Positions 45,596-54,323 of a stretch of 64,000 nt of DNA are shown piece by piece. Each line of letters opens with the position of its first letter. The stretch's first letter is position 1. The notes below the pieces were generated by a model that made no database searches, was not told the origin of the DNA, and saw nothing but the letters and a program-made list of their open reading frames with translations. Origin of the DNA: Hazenella coriacea (GTDB lineage Bacteria > Bacillota > Bacilli > Thermoactinomycetales > Thermoactinomycetaceae); contig NZ_SMAG01000002.1 of the NCBI RefSeq assembly GCF_004341825.1, positions 518,631-582,630 of the forward strand, given 5' to 3'. The position numbers and the translations under genes were made by a program.

Positions 45596-47545
45596 ATGGG
45601 TCAACCCGCTTGGTTTCCTAATCCTGAACAAATGGAAAAAACTCGATTATTTCGTTTTATGAAAAAGTTGGGTTATCCAGACTACGATTCTTTTTATGAG
45701 CAATCGATTCGCAATGTAGCTTGGTTATGGGATGAAGCTGTGAAAGATCTAGATGTAGAATGGATTCAACCTTATCGGCAAGTGATGGATTCCAGTGATG
45801 GAATGGCTTGGACTCGCTGGTTTATCGATGGAAAACTAAATGTATCAGCCAACTGTTTAGATCGTTTTGTTCAAGATCCAAGCTCTCGCCACCGTCTTGC
45901 ATTGATCTGGGAGGGAGATAATGGAGAGACTCGTAAATATACGTATCGAGATCTATGGTTAGAAGTAAATCGCTTTGCTCAAGGGTTGGTTCAGTTGGGT
46001 GTTAAACCTGGGGATCGGATCGCTATTTATCTACCGATGATTGCAGAAAATGTGATTGCTATGCTAGCGATCGCTCGAGTCGGTGCGATATTTACCCCTT
46101 GTTTCTCAGGATATGGGGCTGAAGCTGTCGCAACCCGAATCCAAGGTTGTGAAGCTAAGCTTTTAATTACGGCGGATGGCTTTTATCGTCGTGGAAAAGT
46201 GGTTCCCATGAAAGAAGAAGCGGATCGTGCTGCTGATTTATCTCCATCGATTGAAAAAGTAATCGTGGTGAAAAGAGTGGGTCGGGATTGTCCATGGAAT
46301 GAAGAGCGAGATATAGAATGGAATCATTTAAGGTCTAACATGAAAACGCTTACTCCTTATGTGGCTGATGCTAGTGATCCATTTATGATTATCTATACTT
46401 CAGGGACAACAGGTAAACCTAAGGGGACTATGCATGTCCATAGTGGTTTTCCCATCAAAGCAGCTTTTGACTCTGCCTATGGCTTTGATCTCGGACCTGG
46501 AGATATTATGTTTTGGGTGACTGATATGGGATGGATGATGGGCCCTTGGATGGTCTTTGGCACCTTGATGTTAGGGAGTACGATGCTCGTTTATGAGGGA
46601 ACTCCTGATTATCCAGAGCCAGACCGTTTATGGGAACTCGTGGCGACTCATGGCGTCAGTCATCTAGGAATCTCTCCAACATTAGTTCGTTCTTTAATGA
46701 AACATGGTGAACATTGGTTGACACGGCATGACCTTTCTAGTTTACGAGTTTTCGGATCGACAGGCGAACCTTGGAACCCAGATCCTTGGTATTGGCTATT
46801 TGAAAAGGTAGGTCATCAACAAGTTCCTATTATCAACTATTCAGGTGGAACAGAAATTTCCGGGGGAATTCTAGGAAATAACTTGTTGAAACCAGTAGTT
46901 CCTTGTGGGTTTAATGGTCCTTTACCAGGTATGGATGCTGATGTAGTTGATGAATCAGGACAAACTGTCCGAGGTGAGGTAGGAGAGTTGGTTTTAAAAC
47001 AACCTTGGGTAGGAATGGCCAGTGGTTTTTGGAAAGATTCGAAGCGTTTTGAATCCACGTACTGGGGACGTTGGCCGAAAATATGGGTACATGGAGATTG
47101 GGTGGAGATCGATGAAGCTGGTTTTTGGTACATCACGGGTCGATCTGATGATACCTTAAACATTGCAGGCAAGCGCTTGGGACCTGCAGAGATGGAATCG
47201 GTTCTTGTGGATCATCCCCATGTCTCGGAAGCAGCAACGATTGGTGTCCCTGATCAGGTGAAAGGAGAGAATGCAGTCTGCTTTGTTGTATGTAAATCTA
47301 AGCCTGATTCAACAGAAAATCTAGAACAGGAATTGATTACATTTGTAGCGGAGCGGATGGGAAAAGCACTAAAACCCAAATACGTCTTTCTAGTGAATGA
47401 ATTGCCTAAAACCAGAAATGGAAAAATTCTTCGTCGAGTGATTAAAGCGGCCTACTTGGGAGATGAAGTAGGAGATCTATCCTCGATTGAGAACAAACAA
47501 ACCATAGAGGAAATTCGTTCATGTGCCACATCTAAAAATACTTAA
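45596..47545 (+). CDS. Acetyl-CoA-synthetase-like acyl-CoA ligase
   Basis: The product is 649 residues with the long N-terminal ACAS domain typical of acetyl/propionyl-CoA synthetases (about 35-95). P-loop YTSGTTGKPKGT, motif WVTDMGWMMGP, SGGTEISGG and the C-terminal catalytic lysine in KTRNGKILRR (about residue 616) are present. It activates a short carboxylic acid via an acyl-adenylate. In other bacteria that lysine is controlled by acetylation; no AcuABC genes are nearby. It is a lone gene ahead of sigI. Compared with AcsA it shows a variant pattern (SGGTEISGG for WWQTETGG), so the substrate may not be acetate. Confidence 0.88.
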   Translation: MGQPAWFPNPEQMEKTRLFRFMKKLGYPDYDSFYEQSIRNVAWLWDEAVKDLDVEWIQPYRQVMDSSDGMAWTRWFIDGKLNVSANCLDRFVQDPSSRHRLALIWEGDNGETRKYTYRDLWLEVNRFAQGLVQLGVKPGDRIAIYLPMIAENVIAMLAIARVGAIFTPCFSGYGAEAVATRIQGCEAKLLITADGFYRRGKVVPMKEEADRAADLSPSIEKVIVVKRVGRDCPWNEERDIEWNHLRSNMKTLTPYVADASDPFMIIYTSGTTGKPKGTMHVHSGFPIKAAFDSAYGFDLGPGDIMFWVTDMGWMMGPWMVFGTLMLGSTMLVYEGTPDYPEPDRLWELVATHGVSHLGISPTLVRSLMKHGEHWLTRHDLSSLRVFGSTGEPWNPDPWYWLFEKVGHQQVPIINYSGGTEISGGILGNNLLKPVVPCGFNGPLPGMDADVVDESGQTVRGEVGELVLKQPWVGMASGFWKDSKRFESTYWGRWPKIWVHGDWVEIDEAGFWYITGRSDDTLNIAGKRLGPAEMESVLVDHPHVSEAATIGVPDQVKGENAVCFVVCKSKPDSTENLEQELITFVAERMGKALKPKYVFLVNELPKTRNGKILRRVIKAAYLGDEVGDLSSIENKQTIEEIRSCATSKNT

Positions 47546-47870
47546 GTCGATCCTATTTATTTAAAGAGTTACTCATCATGAGTAACTTTCTTTCTTTGAT
47601 AAATCCTAGTAGGATAATTTGTTCTAAAATGGCGTAACCCAAAATCAAATCTAGGATGAATCTCTGTGTTCTTTTTAAATATATATACAAAATTGGAAAA
47701 TAAAATACATTCACCCAAAAGTAATTTATATATATTTAGTTACTTTTTCGAAGAAGAGGACATTTTCCAAGACAAGAATTAAGAGAATTTGGTACAATGG
47801 ACTTTGTTCTTTGGGACAGAAAACGAGTAGACGGTGCGAATAAATACATAGGGTGAGGTGTCGGTATTGC
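47546..47870. other. 325-bp intergenic region upstream of sigI
   Basis: After the terminator, AT-rich sequence (47660-47745) leads to the sigI start. TACAAT at 47794-47799 is a possible -10. I do not see a convincing sigma-I-type promoter with correct spacing. No gene. Confidence 0.4.
47567..47600 (+). terminator. Hairpin after the acyl-CoA ligase gene
   Basis: AGTTACTCATC-ATGAGTAACT (47567-47587) then TTCTTTCTTT. The short loop means the closing pairs must open; still a likely terminator. Confidence 0.65.
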
Positions 47871-48578
47871 ATGTTCCGGGTTACAGATTTAGAACGGCGT
47901 GTACTACAGGTGCAAGGTACCGACTCTCTACAACAGAGAGATGAGTTGTTACGAGAGTTAGAACCTCATGTGCGACGAATAGCATCCCGAGTTTGTAAAC
48001 GGGTGATTACTCAACAAGACGATGAGTACATCATTGCTTACAAGGCAATCGATGAAGCAATCAAGGATTACGATCCTAAGCATAAGGCGTCTTTTTTATC
48101 GTTTGCCTATCGGGTCATTCAACGAAGACTAGTCGATTATTTTCGTCAAGAGCAGAAGCATCAGCGAGTGGTACCTCTGCATTCGTCTAGTACACAGGTT
48201 GAAGAGGTCCATCATCCAGAGGTTGTAGCACGTTCTTTTGAGAATCATCAAAAAATGGAACTCGCCCAACTGAGGCGTTTGGAGATTGAAGTATTTACAC
48301 AAGCTTTGGAACGACATGGGATTACGATGCAGCTGCTTTTAAAAAAGGCTCCTAAACATCGTGATACACGAGAGAATTTGTTTAACATAGCGAGGATCAT
48401 CGTTTCAGATGAGCAGTTACTCAGTCAATTTTACCGCCAGAAAAAGCCAGACAAAGAACTGGCCAAACGTTTAGACATGCATCGAAGAACCTTGTCGAGG
48501 CACTGGATTTATCTAACTGCCTTAACTATTTTGGTCGTCGAGGATCTCTCTTTGTTGCGTGACTATATCGGTTTGTAA
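47871..48578 (+). CDS. sigI: RNA polymerase sigma factor SigI
   Basis: The product is 235 residues from the ATG at 47871 (GGGTGAGGTG about 10 nt upstream; the GTG at 47853 lies on that site). Sigma-70 region 2 is recognisable (YIIAYKAIDEAIKDYDPKHKASFLSFAYRVIQRRLVDYFR). The C-terminal domain with DKELAKRLDMHRRTLSRHWIYL is the SigI-specific helix-turn-helix in place of region 4. In Bacillus SigI responds to heat or envelope stress and is held by RsgI. The rsgI gene follows with 25 nt spacing. Confidence 0.92.
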   Translation: MFRVTDLERRVLQVQGTDSLQQRDELLRELEPHVRRIASRVCKRVITQQDDEYIIAYKAIDEAIKDYDPKHKASFLSFAYRVIQRRLVDYFRQEQKHQRVVPLHSSSTQVEEVHHPEVVARSFENHQKMELAQLRRLEIEVFTQALERHGITMQLLLKKAPKHRDTRENLFNIARIIVSDEQLLSQFYRQKKPDKELAKRLDMHRRTLSRHWIYLTALTILVVEDLSLLRDYIGL

Positions 48579-48603
48579 GCGGGGGAGAAAGGAGGGGGAT
48601 AAG

Positions 48604-49641
48604 ATGCAAAAAGGAATTATCATGGAAATCCATGATCGGCATTGGATTGTACTCACTTCGGGAGGTGAATTTCTACAGGTTCCTAAGACCAATCAGAGCA
48701 GTCAAATTGGTGAGGAAGTAAGCTTCCAGGTAGTGAGACAGTCCAGCCGTCGAACATGGATATCAATTGCATCAACGGCAGTGGCTGCGATGCTTGGATT
48801 TTTCTTCTTCTTTCCTCAGCTATTCGTCGGCCAACCTCATGCGGAAACGTATGTGTATGTCGATGTAAACCCCAGCTTGGCGATTGGCTTGGATCATGAG
48901 GGTGAAGTAGTTGAAGTTCGCCCTTTAAACAAATCCGCTGGCAAACTTGTCAATCAGATCAAAGACTTGAATGGTCAAAGTGCTGACCAGGCTGTCGTTA
49001 ATATCCTCGACGAAGCCAAAAAACAAGGAATGTTAAAACAAAAAGATCGAGTTGTTTTGACAGGAATTAAAGAAGAAAAAACAAGTGCAACGACCATTAA
49101 TAAACTACAAAATGTTATTGTGGAAAGCTCAAAGAAACAAAATCTTGATCTTTCTGTTAACAAGTTAGAAATGCCTGAAAAAGTCCAATCGAAAGCTGAA
49201 GAAACAGGGCTATCCCCAGCCAAATATGCAGCGTGGTTAGTAGCTAAAAAAGAAGGGCAAGACATTTCTGTTAAGGAAATTGAAGAGAAATCATTGACTG
49301 AGTTAGCTAAAGACATTAAGCCAGTTTCGGATCTTCTAGAAAAGCCTTTAACAGAAAAGGAATGGGATCAAATCATTCAAGTAGAAGAACCAGAGAATAA
49401 GGATCAACCATCAGAGCCAACTCAGAATGAGCTTGAAGATCCAGAGCAAACTGATGACACTTCTGAAGATCCAACCACAACTGAACCGGAAGATCCAGAT
49501 GAGGATCAAACAACAACACCTGATGGTCAACTACCGTCACCTAATCCTGATGGAAACTCCAACAACGACTCAAAGTCTGAGGGAGGAACGGGAACAACAT
49601 TAGGACAGTCGGGAAGCGAGACGAAAAACCCGACCCCATAA
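48604..49641 (+). CDS. rsgI: Anti-sigma factor RsgI
   Basis: This 345-residue protein starts at 48604, 6 nt after AAAGGAGGGGG; the frame opens further upstream inside sigI. Residues 1-48 form the RsgI N-terminal anti-sigma domain, 52-75 the membrane helix, then an extracellular domain with the VDVNPS sequence (N89-P90), the autocleavage site known from Bacillus/Clostridium RsgI. The C-terminus (about 250-345) is a Pro/Glu/Asp/Thr-rich low-complexity stalk with no carbohydrate-binding module. That suggests sensing of envelope state, not polysaccharide. Confidence 0.92.
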   Translation: MQKGIIMEIHDRHWIVLTSGGEFLQVPKTNQSSQIGEEVSFQVVRQSSRRTWISIASTAVAAMLGFFFFFPQLFVGQPHAETYVYVDVNPSLAIGLDHEGEVVEVRPLNKSAGKLVNQIKDLNGQSADQAVVNILDEAKKQGMLKQKDRVVLTGIKEEKTSATTINKLQNVIVESSKKQNLDLSVNKLEMPEKVQSKAEETGLSPAKYAAWLVAKKEGQDISVKEIEEKSLTELAKDIKPVSDLLEKPLTEKEWDQIIQVEEPENKDQPSEPTQNELEDPEQTDDTSEDPTTTEPEDPDEDQTTTPDGQLPSPNPDGNSNNDSKSEGGTGTTLGQSGSETKNPTP

Positions 49642-49646
49642 CCTAA

Positions 49647-49668
49647 GATCGCTATTTCAATAGTGATC
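49647..49668 (+). terminator. Hairpin after rsgI
   Basis: GATCGCTATT (49648-) pairs with AATAGTGATC over 10 nt with one mismatch; no T-run, so termination is uncertain. Confidence 0.4.
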
Positions 49669-49771
49669 GCGTTCACTGAACCTAAGAAGCTTAACAACAT
49701 TGACTCATTTGTTGCAAGCTGACACCTCTAGACCCAGCTTTCAACAGATATATAGAGAGAGGAGTCATGAA

Positions 49772-50038
49772 ATGGAAGGCATTGGGATCGTGAGAAAGGT
49801 AGACCATTTAGGGCGGATTGTGTTACCAAAAGAGGTTCGGGATTTACTAAATATCCATTCCCATGATGGAGTAGAGATTTTTGTAGATAATCAAAGTATC
49901 ATTCTACAAAAGTACAATCCTAGTTGTGTGTTGTGTGGAAATATGCAAGATCTTTTCTATTTTCGAGAGAAAATTATATGTGCGAGTTGTGTAGATGAGA
50001 GTAACAGATATATCTCATCATTAACAGATAAAGAGTGA
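49772..50038 (+). CDS. AbrB/SpoVT-type regulator with C-terminal zinc-ribbon-like cysteines
   Basis: This 88-residue protein starts at 49772, 7 nt after AGAGGAG. Residues 1-47 are a swapped-hairpin AbrB domain (GIVRKVDHLGRIVLPKEVRDLL, VEIFVDNQSIILQKY). Instead of the usual AbrB C-terminal oligomerisation domain it has C52-x2-C55 and C70-x2-C73, a spacing suitable for a small zinc ribbon. It should bind DNA as a dimer or tetramer. Targets unknown; it lies after sigI-rsgI and before the phenylalanine/2-oxoacid gene cluster. Confidence 0.85.
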   Translation: MEGIGIVRKVDHLGRIVLPKEVRDLLNIHSHDGVEIFVDNQSIILQKYNPSCVLCGNMQDLFYFREKIICASCVDESNRYISSLTDKE

Positions 50039-50051
50039 GAGATTAGAGAGA

Positions 50052-50085
50052 AGAAGCTCTTCATTGTGCGAAGAGCTTCTTTTCT
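50052..50085 (+). terminator. Intrinsic terminator of the AbrB-type gene
   Basis: An 11-bp perfect stem (50052-50062 with 50070-50080) followed by TTTCTTT. Confidence 0.8.
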
Positions 50086-50165
50086 TTGAGCAAAGCGTTA
50101 ATTCTTTACAGTGAATCACTGACAACAAAGATACTCTTTGATAGAATAAAATTGCATCATCAGAA

Positions 50166-50205
50166 TATAATATCTATTTTGCAATTGCATTTGAAAGCGC
50201 TTTCT
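50166..50205 (+). promoter_or_regulatory. -10 box and CcpA cre site of the hydratase / 2-oxoacid cluster
   Basis: TATAAT at 50166-50171 is followed 20 nt later by TTGAAAGCGCTTTCT (50191-50205), an exact fit to the cre consensus WTGNAANCGNWNNCW. Its place just downstream of the transcription start predicts repression by CcpA roadblock. No clear -35 box is at the right distance. Confidence 0.75.
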
Positions 50206-50219
50206 CTGGAGGTGTTCAA

Positions 50220-50993
50220 TTGTCTGAGCAAGAGGTGCTGGTCGAAATCCGAGGGCATGTAGGGTGGATTCAGCTCCATCGTCCCAAGGCCTTAAATGCT
50301 CTTCACATGGGATTAATCAAGCAATTGGCTAATCATTTAGAAGAGCTAGATGGAAATGATGACATTCGTTGTATTGTTCTCAAAGGAGACTCAAAGGCAT
50401 TTGCCGCAGGGGCGGATATTGATGAGATGGCCGAATCTTCCCCGATTGACTTGATCAGAAAAGAATTTTTTGGAGATTGGCAAAGGATTCGCAACATCAA
50501 AAAGCCAGTCATCGCAGCAGTATCAGGCTATGCTCTGGGTGGTGGTTGCGAATTGGCTATGTGTTGTGACATGATTATTGCTTCTGAAAATGCGCGTTTT
50601 GGTCAACCTGAAATTAAGCTGGGTGTGATTCCCGGTGCTGGGGGGACTCAACGCTTAACACGGGCAGTTGGAAAAGTGAAAGCCATGGAAATGGTGCTTA
50701 CAGGTTCTACGATTTCAGCAGATGAAGCTTTAAAGGCTGGACTCATCAACCGTGTAGTACCTGTAGATCAGCTAGAAGAAGAAACGAGTAAGCTCGCCGA
50801 TAAAATTGCTAGTCATCCTCCGATCGCAGTTCATCTAGCTAAACAAGCTATTCTTAAAGCATTAGATGTACCCCTTGAATATGGGTTACAATTTGAACAG
50901 CATCTTTTTTATTTGCTATTTGCTTCAGAGGATCAACGTGAAGGTATGAAAGCTTTTATAGAAAAAAGGAAACCAGATTTTTCTGGTAGATAA
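50220..50993 (+). CDS. Enoyl-CoA hydratase (crotonase family, PaaF-like)
   Basis: This 257-residue crotonase has oxyanion-hole segments AFAAGADIDEM and SGYALGGGCELAM, and catalytic Glu residues in GQPEIKLGVIPGAGGTQRL. It hydrates trans-2-enoyl-CoA. The start is TTG at 50220, 8 nt after GGAGG. It is the first gene of a run that includes a PaaG-like isomerase, phenylalanine dehydrogenase and a 2-oxoacid dehydrogenase, with a cre site in the leader. The second hydratase starts 13 nt after its stop. Confidence 0.92.
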   Translation: MSEQEVLVEIRGHVGWIQLHRPKALNALHMGLIKQLANHLEELDGNDDIRCIVLKGDSKAFAAGADIDEMAESSPIDLIRKEFFGDWQRIRNIKKPVIAAVSGYALGGGCELAMCCDMIIASENARFGQPEIKLGVIPGAGGTQRLTRAVGKVKAMEMVLTGSTISADEALKAGLINRVVPVDQLEEETSKLADKIASHPPIAVHLAKQAILKALDVPLEYGLQFEQHLFYLLFASEDQREGMKAFIEKRKPDFSGR

Positions 50994-51006
50994 GGAGAGG
51001 AAAACG

Positions 51007-51804
51007 ATGAGTGAAGAGGCAACAGTGATTTTGACTCGCGAGGACCATGTAGGAATCATAACATTAAATCGTCCTCAACTCTTTAACGCCATTAATGATC
51101 AATTAAGTGCAGAATTACTAGAAAAGTTAAACGAAGCTAGTCAAGATGAAGATATTCGTGCGGTTGTATTAACTGGAAATGGAAAAGCATTTTGCTCGGG
51201 ACAGGATCTTAATGATCGAACAGCTATACAGTTTAAGGGGGAAAAGATCTCTTTAGGTGATAGTGTTCGAAATAGATATAACCCAATTATTATGGCGCTA
51301 GCTCAAATGAAAAAGCCAGTGATCGCAGCTGTCAATGGGGTGGCTGCCGGAGCTGGATGTAGTCTTGCTCTTGCATGTGATCTACGTTTTATCACTCCAG
51401 AGACTCGTTTTGTTGAAGCTTTTGTAAAAATTGGACTAGCCCCTGATAGTGGTTCTAGCTATTTCTTACCACGGATCGTGGGATTGGGAAGAGCATTAGA
51501 GATTGCTATGACGGGTCGTGATATCAAAGCAGATGAAGCTTTGCAGATCGGTTTAGCCCAGCGGATGGTTGAGGCAGATCAGTTATTTGCAGATACACTC
51601 ACTTTCGCTAAACAGTTGGCTGAAGGTCCTACAGTTGCCATTGGTCTGACCAAACATGCGATCTATAAGGGAATGGAAGTATCTTTAGAAGAAGCATTGG
51701 AATTTGAAGCGGTTGTTCAAGAAGAAGCAGGGAAGTCAGAGGATTTCCTTGAAGGAATACAAGCTTTTGCAGGAAAGCGAAAACCAAAATATCGTGGACG
51801 CTAA
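51007..51804 (+). CDS. Enoyl-CoA hydratase/isomerase, PaaG-like
   Basis: The product is 265 residues. FCSGQDLNDR and the GLAPDSGSSYFLPRIVG segment are features I associate with PaaG (ring-1,2-epoxyphenylacetyl-CoA isomerase), which has the similar CAGQDLNDR and a Asp in place of the usual hydratase Glu in that loop. GVAAGAGCSLAL gives the second oxyanion residue. A PaaG-type role would link the cluster with aromatic-ring breakdown, but general crotonase function cannot be excluded. It is coupled to the preceding hydratase; a 271-nt leader separates it from the dehydrogenase gene. Confidence 0.85.
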   Translation: MSEEATVILTREDHVGIITLNRPQLFNAINDQLSAELLEKLNEASQDEDIRAVVLTGNGKAFCSGQDLNDRTAIQFKGEKISLGDSVRNRYNPIIMALAQMKKPVIAAVNGVAAGAGCSLALACDLRFITPETRFVEAFVKIGLAPDSGSSYFLPRIVGLGRALEIAMTGRDIKADEALQIGLAQRMVEADQLFADTLTFAKQLAEGPTVAIGLTKHAIYKGMEVSLEEALEFEAVVQEEAGKSEDFLEGIQAFAGKRKPKYRGR

Positions 51805-52075
51805 ATGCGAGGAAGATGAACCCAACATTAAAAATGACATAGGATGGATTGAGGCTCCACATGCTTGAAAGTGTTGGAATCTTAGGGAGTTAGCGATCAT
51901 GATTGGCTCATCAACCTGTCCCATAGTGGGAGATGCACCTAACTTGTGAGGGACACCTATTAGGGTGCGTGAGATTTCTCTTTGATCCTATCACTCAAAA
52001 CTGTGGAGTTTCAATCGCCACTTCCGTAAATCAACTTTCAGTCTTGTCTCCAGTCAACGAGAAAGGGTGGGAACC
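51805..52075. other. Structured 271-nt leader before the phenylalanine dehydrogenase gene
   Basis: It contains a CCCATAGTGGG hairpin (51919-51929), a dyad ATCATGAT (51896-51903), and a larger pairing of GCACCTAA with TTAGGGTGC (51935-51970 area). No T-box consensus, no run of T after the hairpins. The gap is long for an otherwise tightly packed cluster. Confidence 0.4.
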
Positions 52076-53242
52076 ATGAGCATGGAAAGCATTGAACTAG
52101 AAAAAAAGTGGACCGGGCATCATGAGCATAGAGAAAATCGGATGAGAGATATTTTCGAGATGATGGATCAGTACGGTCATGAACAGATCGTTTTTTGCCG
52201 TCACCCCGAGTCTGGATTAAAATCAATTATTGCAATTCATGATACGACACTAGGACCTGCCATTGGTGGGTGTCGGATGATTCCCTATGCAACTACAGAT
52301 GAAGCTTTGGAAGATGTACTTCGTCTATCTAAAGGAATGACCTACAAATGTGGGCTAGCTGATGTTGATTTTGGCGGTGGAAAAATGGTGATTATTGGGG
52401 ATCCTGAACAAGAGAAGTCCCCAATTATGTTTCGTGCATTAGGTCGATTTTTATCAGGGTTAAATGGTCGGTTTTATACAGGTACAGATATGGGAACGAA
52501 TCCGGATGATTTTGTGCAGGCTGCACGAGAAACAGAATCAGTGGTTGGACTACCTACAACACATGGAGGTAGTGGAGATACATCGATTCCAACTGCCTTC
52601 GGTATTTTGCAAGGAATTCGCGCTACCGCCAAGCATCTATGGGGTTCCACCAATTTGAAAGATCGCCGCATTGCAGTACAAGGTGTCGGAAAAGTGGGAC
52701 AAAAATTGGTGGAATTGCTTTTAAATGAAGGAGCATACTGCGTGATTGCGGATTTAAATATGGAGAAGTGCAACCAATTAAAAGAGGAATTTTCTCCATA
52801 TGTGGAAACAGCCGATGTGAATACGATTCATCGAGTGGAATGTGATATTTTTTCACCTTGTGCTCGTGGAGGAATTGTTAATGATCATACATGGTCAGAG
52901 CTTCAGTGCCGAGCGATTGTAGGGTCTGCAAATAATCAGTTAGTTGCTGATCAACATGGAGATCGATTGCATGAACGAGGGATTTTATACGCACCTGACT
53001 ATTTAGTTAATGCAGGGGGATTGATTCAGGTTGCTGATGAATTAATCGGCTATCAACAGGAACGAGTGTTGGCCAAAACAGAAAACATTTACCATACATT
53101 ATTGGAAATTTACGAACGTTCGAGAAACGATGACATTCCTACCTATCGAGCTGCGGACCAAATCGTTTTAGAAAGATTGGAGCAGGTCGTTGATCTTCGT
53201 CGGATTTTGCTAGGCTCTCCAGATGGAAGTAGAAGGGGGTAA
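52076..53242 (+). CDS. Phenylalanine dehydrogenase
   Basis: This 388-residue NAD-dependent amino-acid dehydrogenase reversibly deaminates L-phenylalanine to phenylpyruvate. By recall it is very close to the Thermoactinomyces intermedius enzyme: MRDIFEMMDQYGHEQ, GGCRMIPYATTDEALEDVLR, catalytic lysines in MTYK91 and GGGK103, and GDTSIPTA, where leucine dehydrogenases have GNPSP. The NAD motif is QGVGKVGQ. Compared with that enzyme it has about 23 extra N-terminal residues. The start at 52076 is favoured by AAAGGGTGGG 5 nt upstream; the internal ATG at 52142 has no site. E1alpha starts 7 nt after its stop. Confidence 0.88.
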   Translation: MSMESIELEKKWTGHHEHRENRMRDIFEMMDQYGHEQIVFCRHPESGLKSIIAIHDTTLGPAIGGCRMIPYATTDEALEDVLRLSKGMTYKCGLADVDFGGGKMVIIGDPEQEKSPIMFRALGRFLSGLNGRFYTGTDMGTNPDDFVQAARETESVVGLPTTHGGSGDTSIPTAFGILQGIRATAKHLWGSTNLKDRRIAVQGVGKVGQKLVELLLNEGAYCVIADLNMEKCNQLKEEFSPYVETADVNTIHRVECDIFSPCARGGIVNDHTWSELQCRAIVGSANNQLVADQHGDRLHERGILYAPDYLVNAGGLIQVADELIGYQQERVLAKTENIYHTLLEIYERSRNDDIPTYRAADQIVLERLEQVVDLRRILLGSPDGSRRG

Positions 53243-53249
53243 CTTACTG

Positions 53250-54323
53250 ATGTCAACCCAGGTGGATCAGAAGTATATACAATATTTGACTCCGGACGGA
53301 TTTCTAAGTCCAGAGGGACAGGCAATCTGGAATTCACTCAAAGCAGATGAAAAGAAAAATTTTTACCGTTGGATGACGAAGATTCGCCTGTTTGACCGTC
53401 GAGCTGTTTTATTACAACGACAAGGGAGGATTGGAACCTATGCTCCATTGGAAGGGCAGGAAGCATCCCAAGTAGGGAGTGCACTCGCTCTTTCCCAAGA
53501 GGATTGGATTTTTCCTAGCTACCGTGAACATGGAGTAGGTATGATTGCAGGGATGCCCATTTCGCAAATCTTCTTATATTGGATGGGGCGTGTAGAGGGA
53601 TGTCAACCTCCAGAGGGTGTTAATCTTCTTCCTCCCTATGTACCAATCGCCACTCAACTTCCTCATGCAGTTGGTGCCGCATGGGCGAGCCAATTACGGG
53701 ATGAAACAAGTGTAGCTGTTGCCTACTTTGGAGATGGAGCCACTTCGGAAGGTGATTTTCATGAAGCTTGTAACTTTGCGGGTGTATTTAAAGCACCTGT
53801 AATTTTCTTCTGTCAAAATAATGGATATGCCATTAGTGTTCCCTTTTCTAGACAGTCTGCCTCGAAGACAATTGCCGAAAGAGCCCAAGCATATGGATTT
53901 CCAGGGATCCGAGTAGACGGTAACGATGTACTGGCTGTTTATGATGTGATGAAACAAGCCGTGGAGCGTGCACGATCAGGTCAAGGTCCTACTTTGATTG
54001 AAGCAATCACTTACCGCAAAGGATCTCATACAACAGCGGATGATGCCACTCGCTATCGTCCATCCGAAGAGGTAGAGCATTGGGTTACCCAGCGGGACCC
54101 TATTGAAAGGCTTACTCAACTACTAAAAAAAGAAAAATTATTAAGCCCATCGGAAGAGAAGCAATGGGAAGAAGAGTGTAAGCAACAGATTGATGAAGAA
54201 TTTAAACAAGCTGAGTCGAAACCTCCAGCCTCCGCTGGCCATTTGTTTGCACACGTTTATGAAACATTATCACCTTCCGAACAGAGACAGCTATCAGACC
54301 TACAACGAGGTGAGCAACCATGA
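53250..54323 (+). CDS. 2-Oxoacid dehydrogenase E1 alpha subunit (second complex)
   Basis: This 357-residue protein starts at 53250 with AAGGGGG upstream. ThDP block: GDGATSEGDFHEACNFAG with QNN; HTTADDATRYR in place of the PdhA phosphorylation loop. It resembles both PdhA and BkdAA; the linkage to phenylalanine dehydrogenase suggests a branched-chain or aromatic 2-oxoacid substrate. The last 4 nt overlap the E1beta start (ATGA at 54320-54323). Confidence 0.9.
   Translation: MSTQVDQKYIQYLTPDGFLSPEGQAIWNSLKADEKKNFYRWMTKIRLFDRRAVLLQRQGRIGTYAPLEGQEASQVGSALALSQEDWIFPSYREHGVGMIAGMPISQIFLYWMGRVEGCQPPEGVNLLPPYVPIATQLPHAVGAAWASQLRDETSVAVAYFGDGATSEGDFHEACNFAGVFKAPVIFFCQNNGYAISVPFSRQSASKTIAERAQAYGFPGIRVDGNDVLAVYDVMKQAVERARSGQGPTLIEAITYRKGSHTTADDATRYRPSEEVEHWVTQRDPIERLTQLLKKEKLLSPSEEKQWEEECKQQIDEEFKQAESKPPASAGHLFAHVYETLSPSEQRQLSDLQRGEQP

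Noticed and set aside
47660..47760. Sigma-I autoregulated promoter
   Set aside because: ACCC and CGAA elements are present but about 32 nt apart, too far for a -35/-10 pair.
51805..52075. T-box leader before the phenylalanine dehydrogenase gene
   Set aside because: The conserved T-box bulge sequence (AGGGTGGNACCGCG-like) and a terminator/antiterminator pair are absent; TAGGGTGCG is only a chance resemblance.
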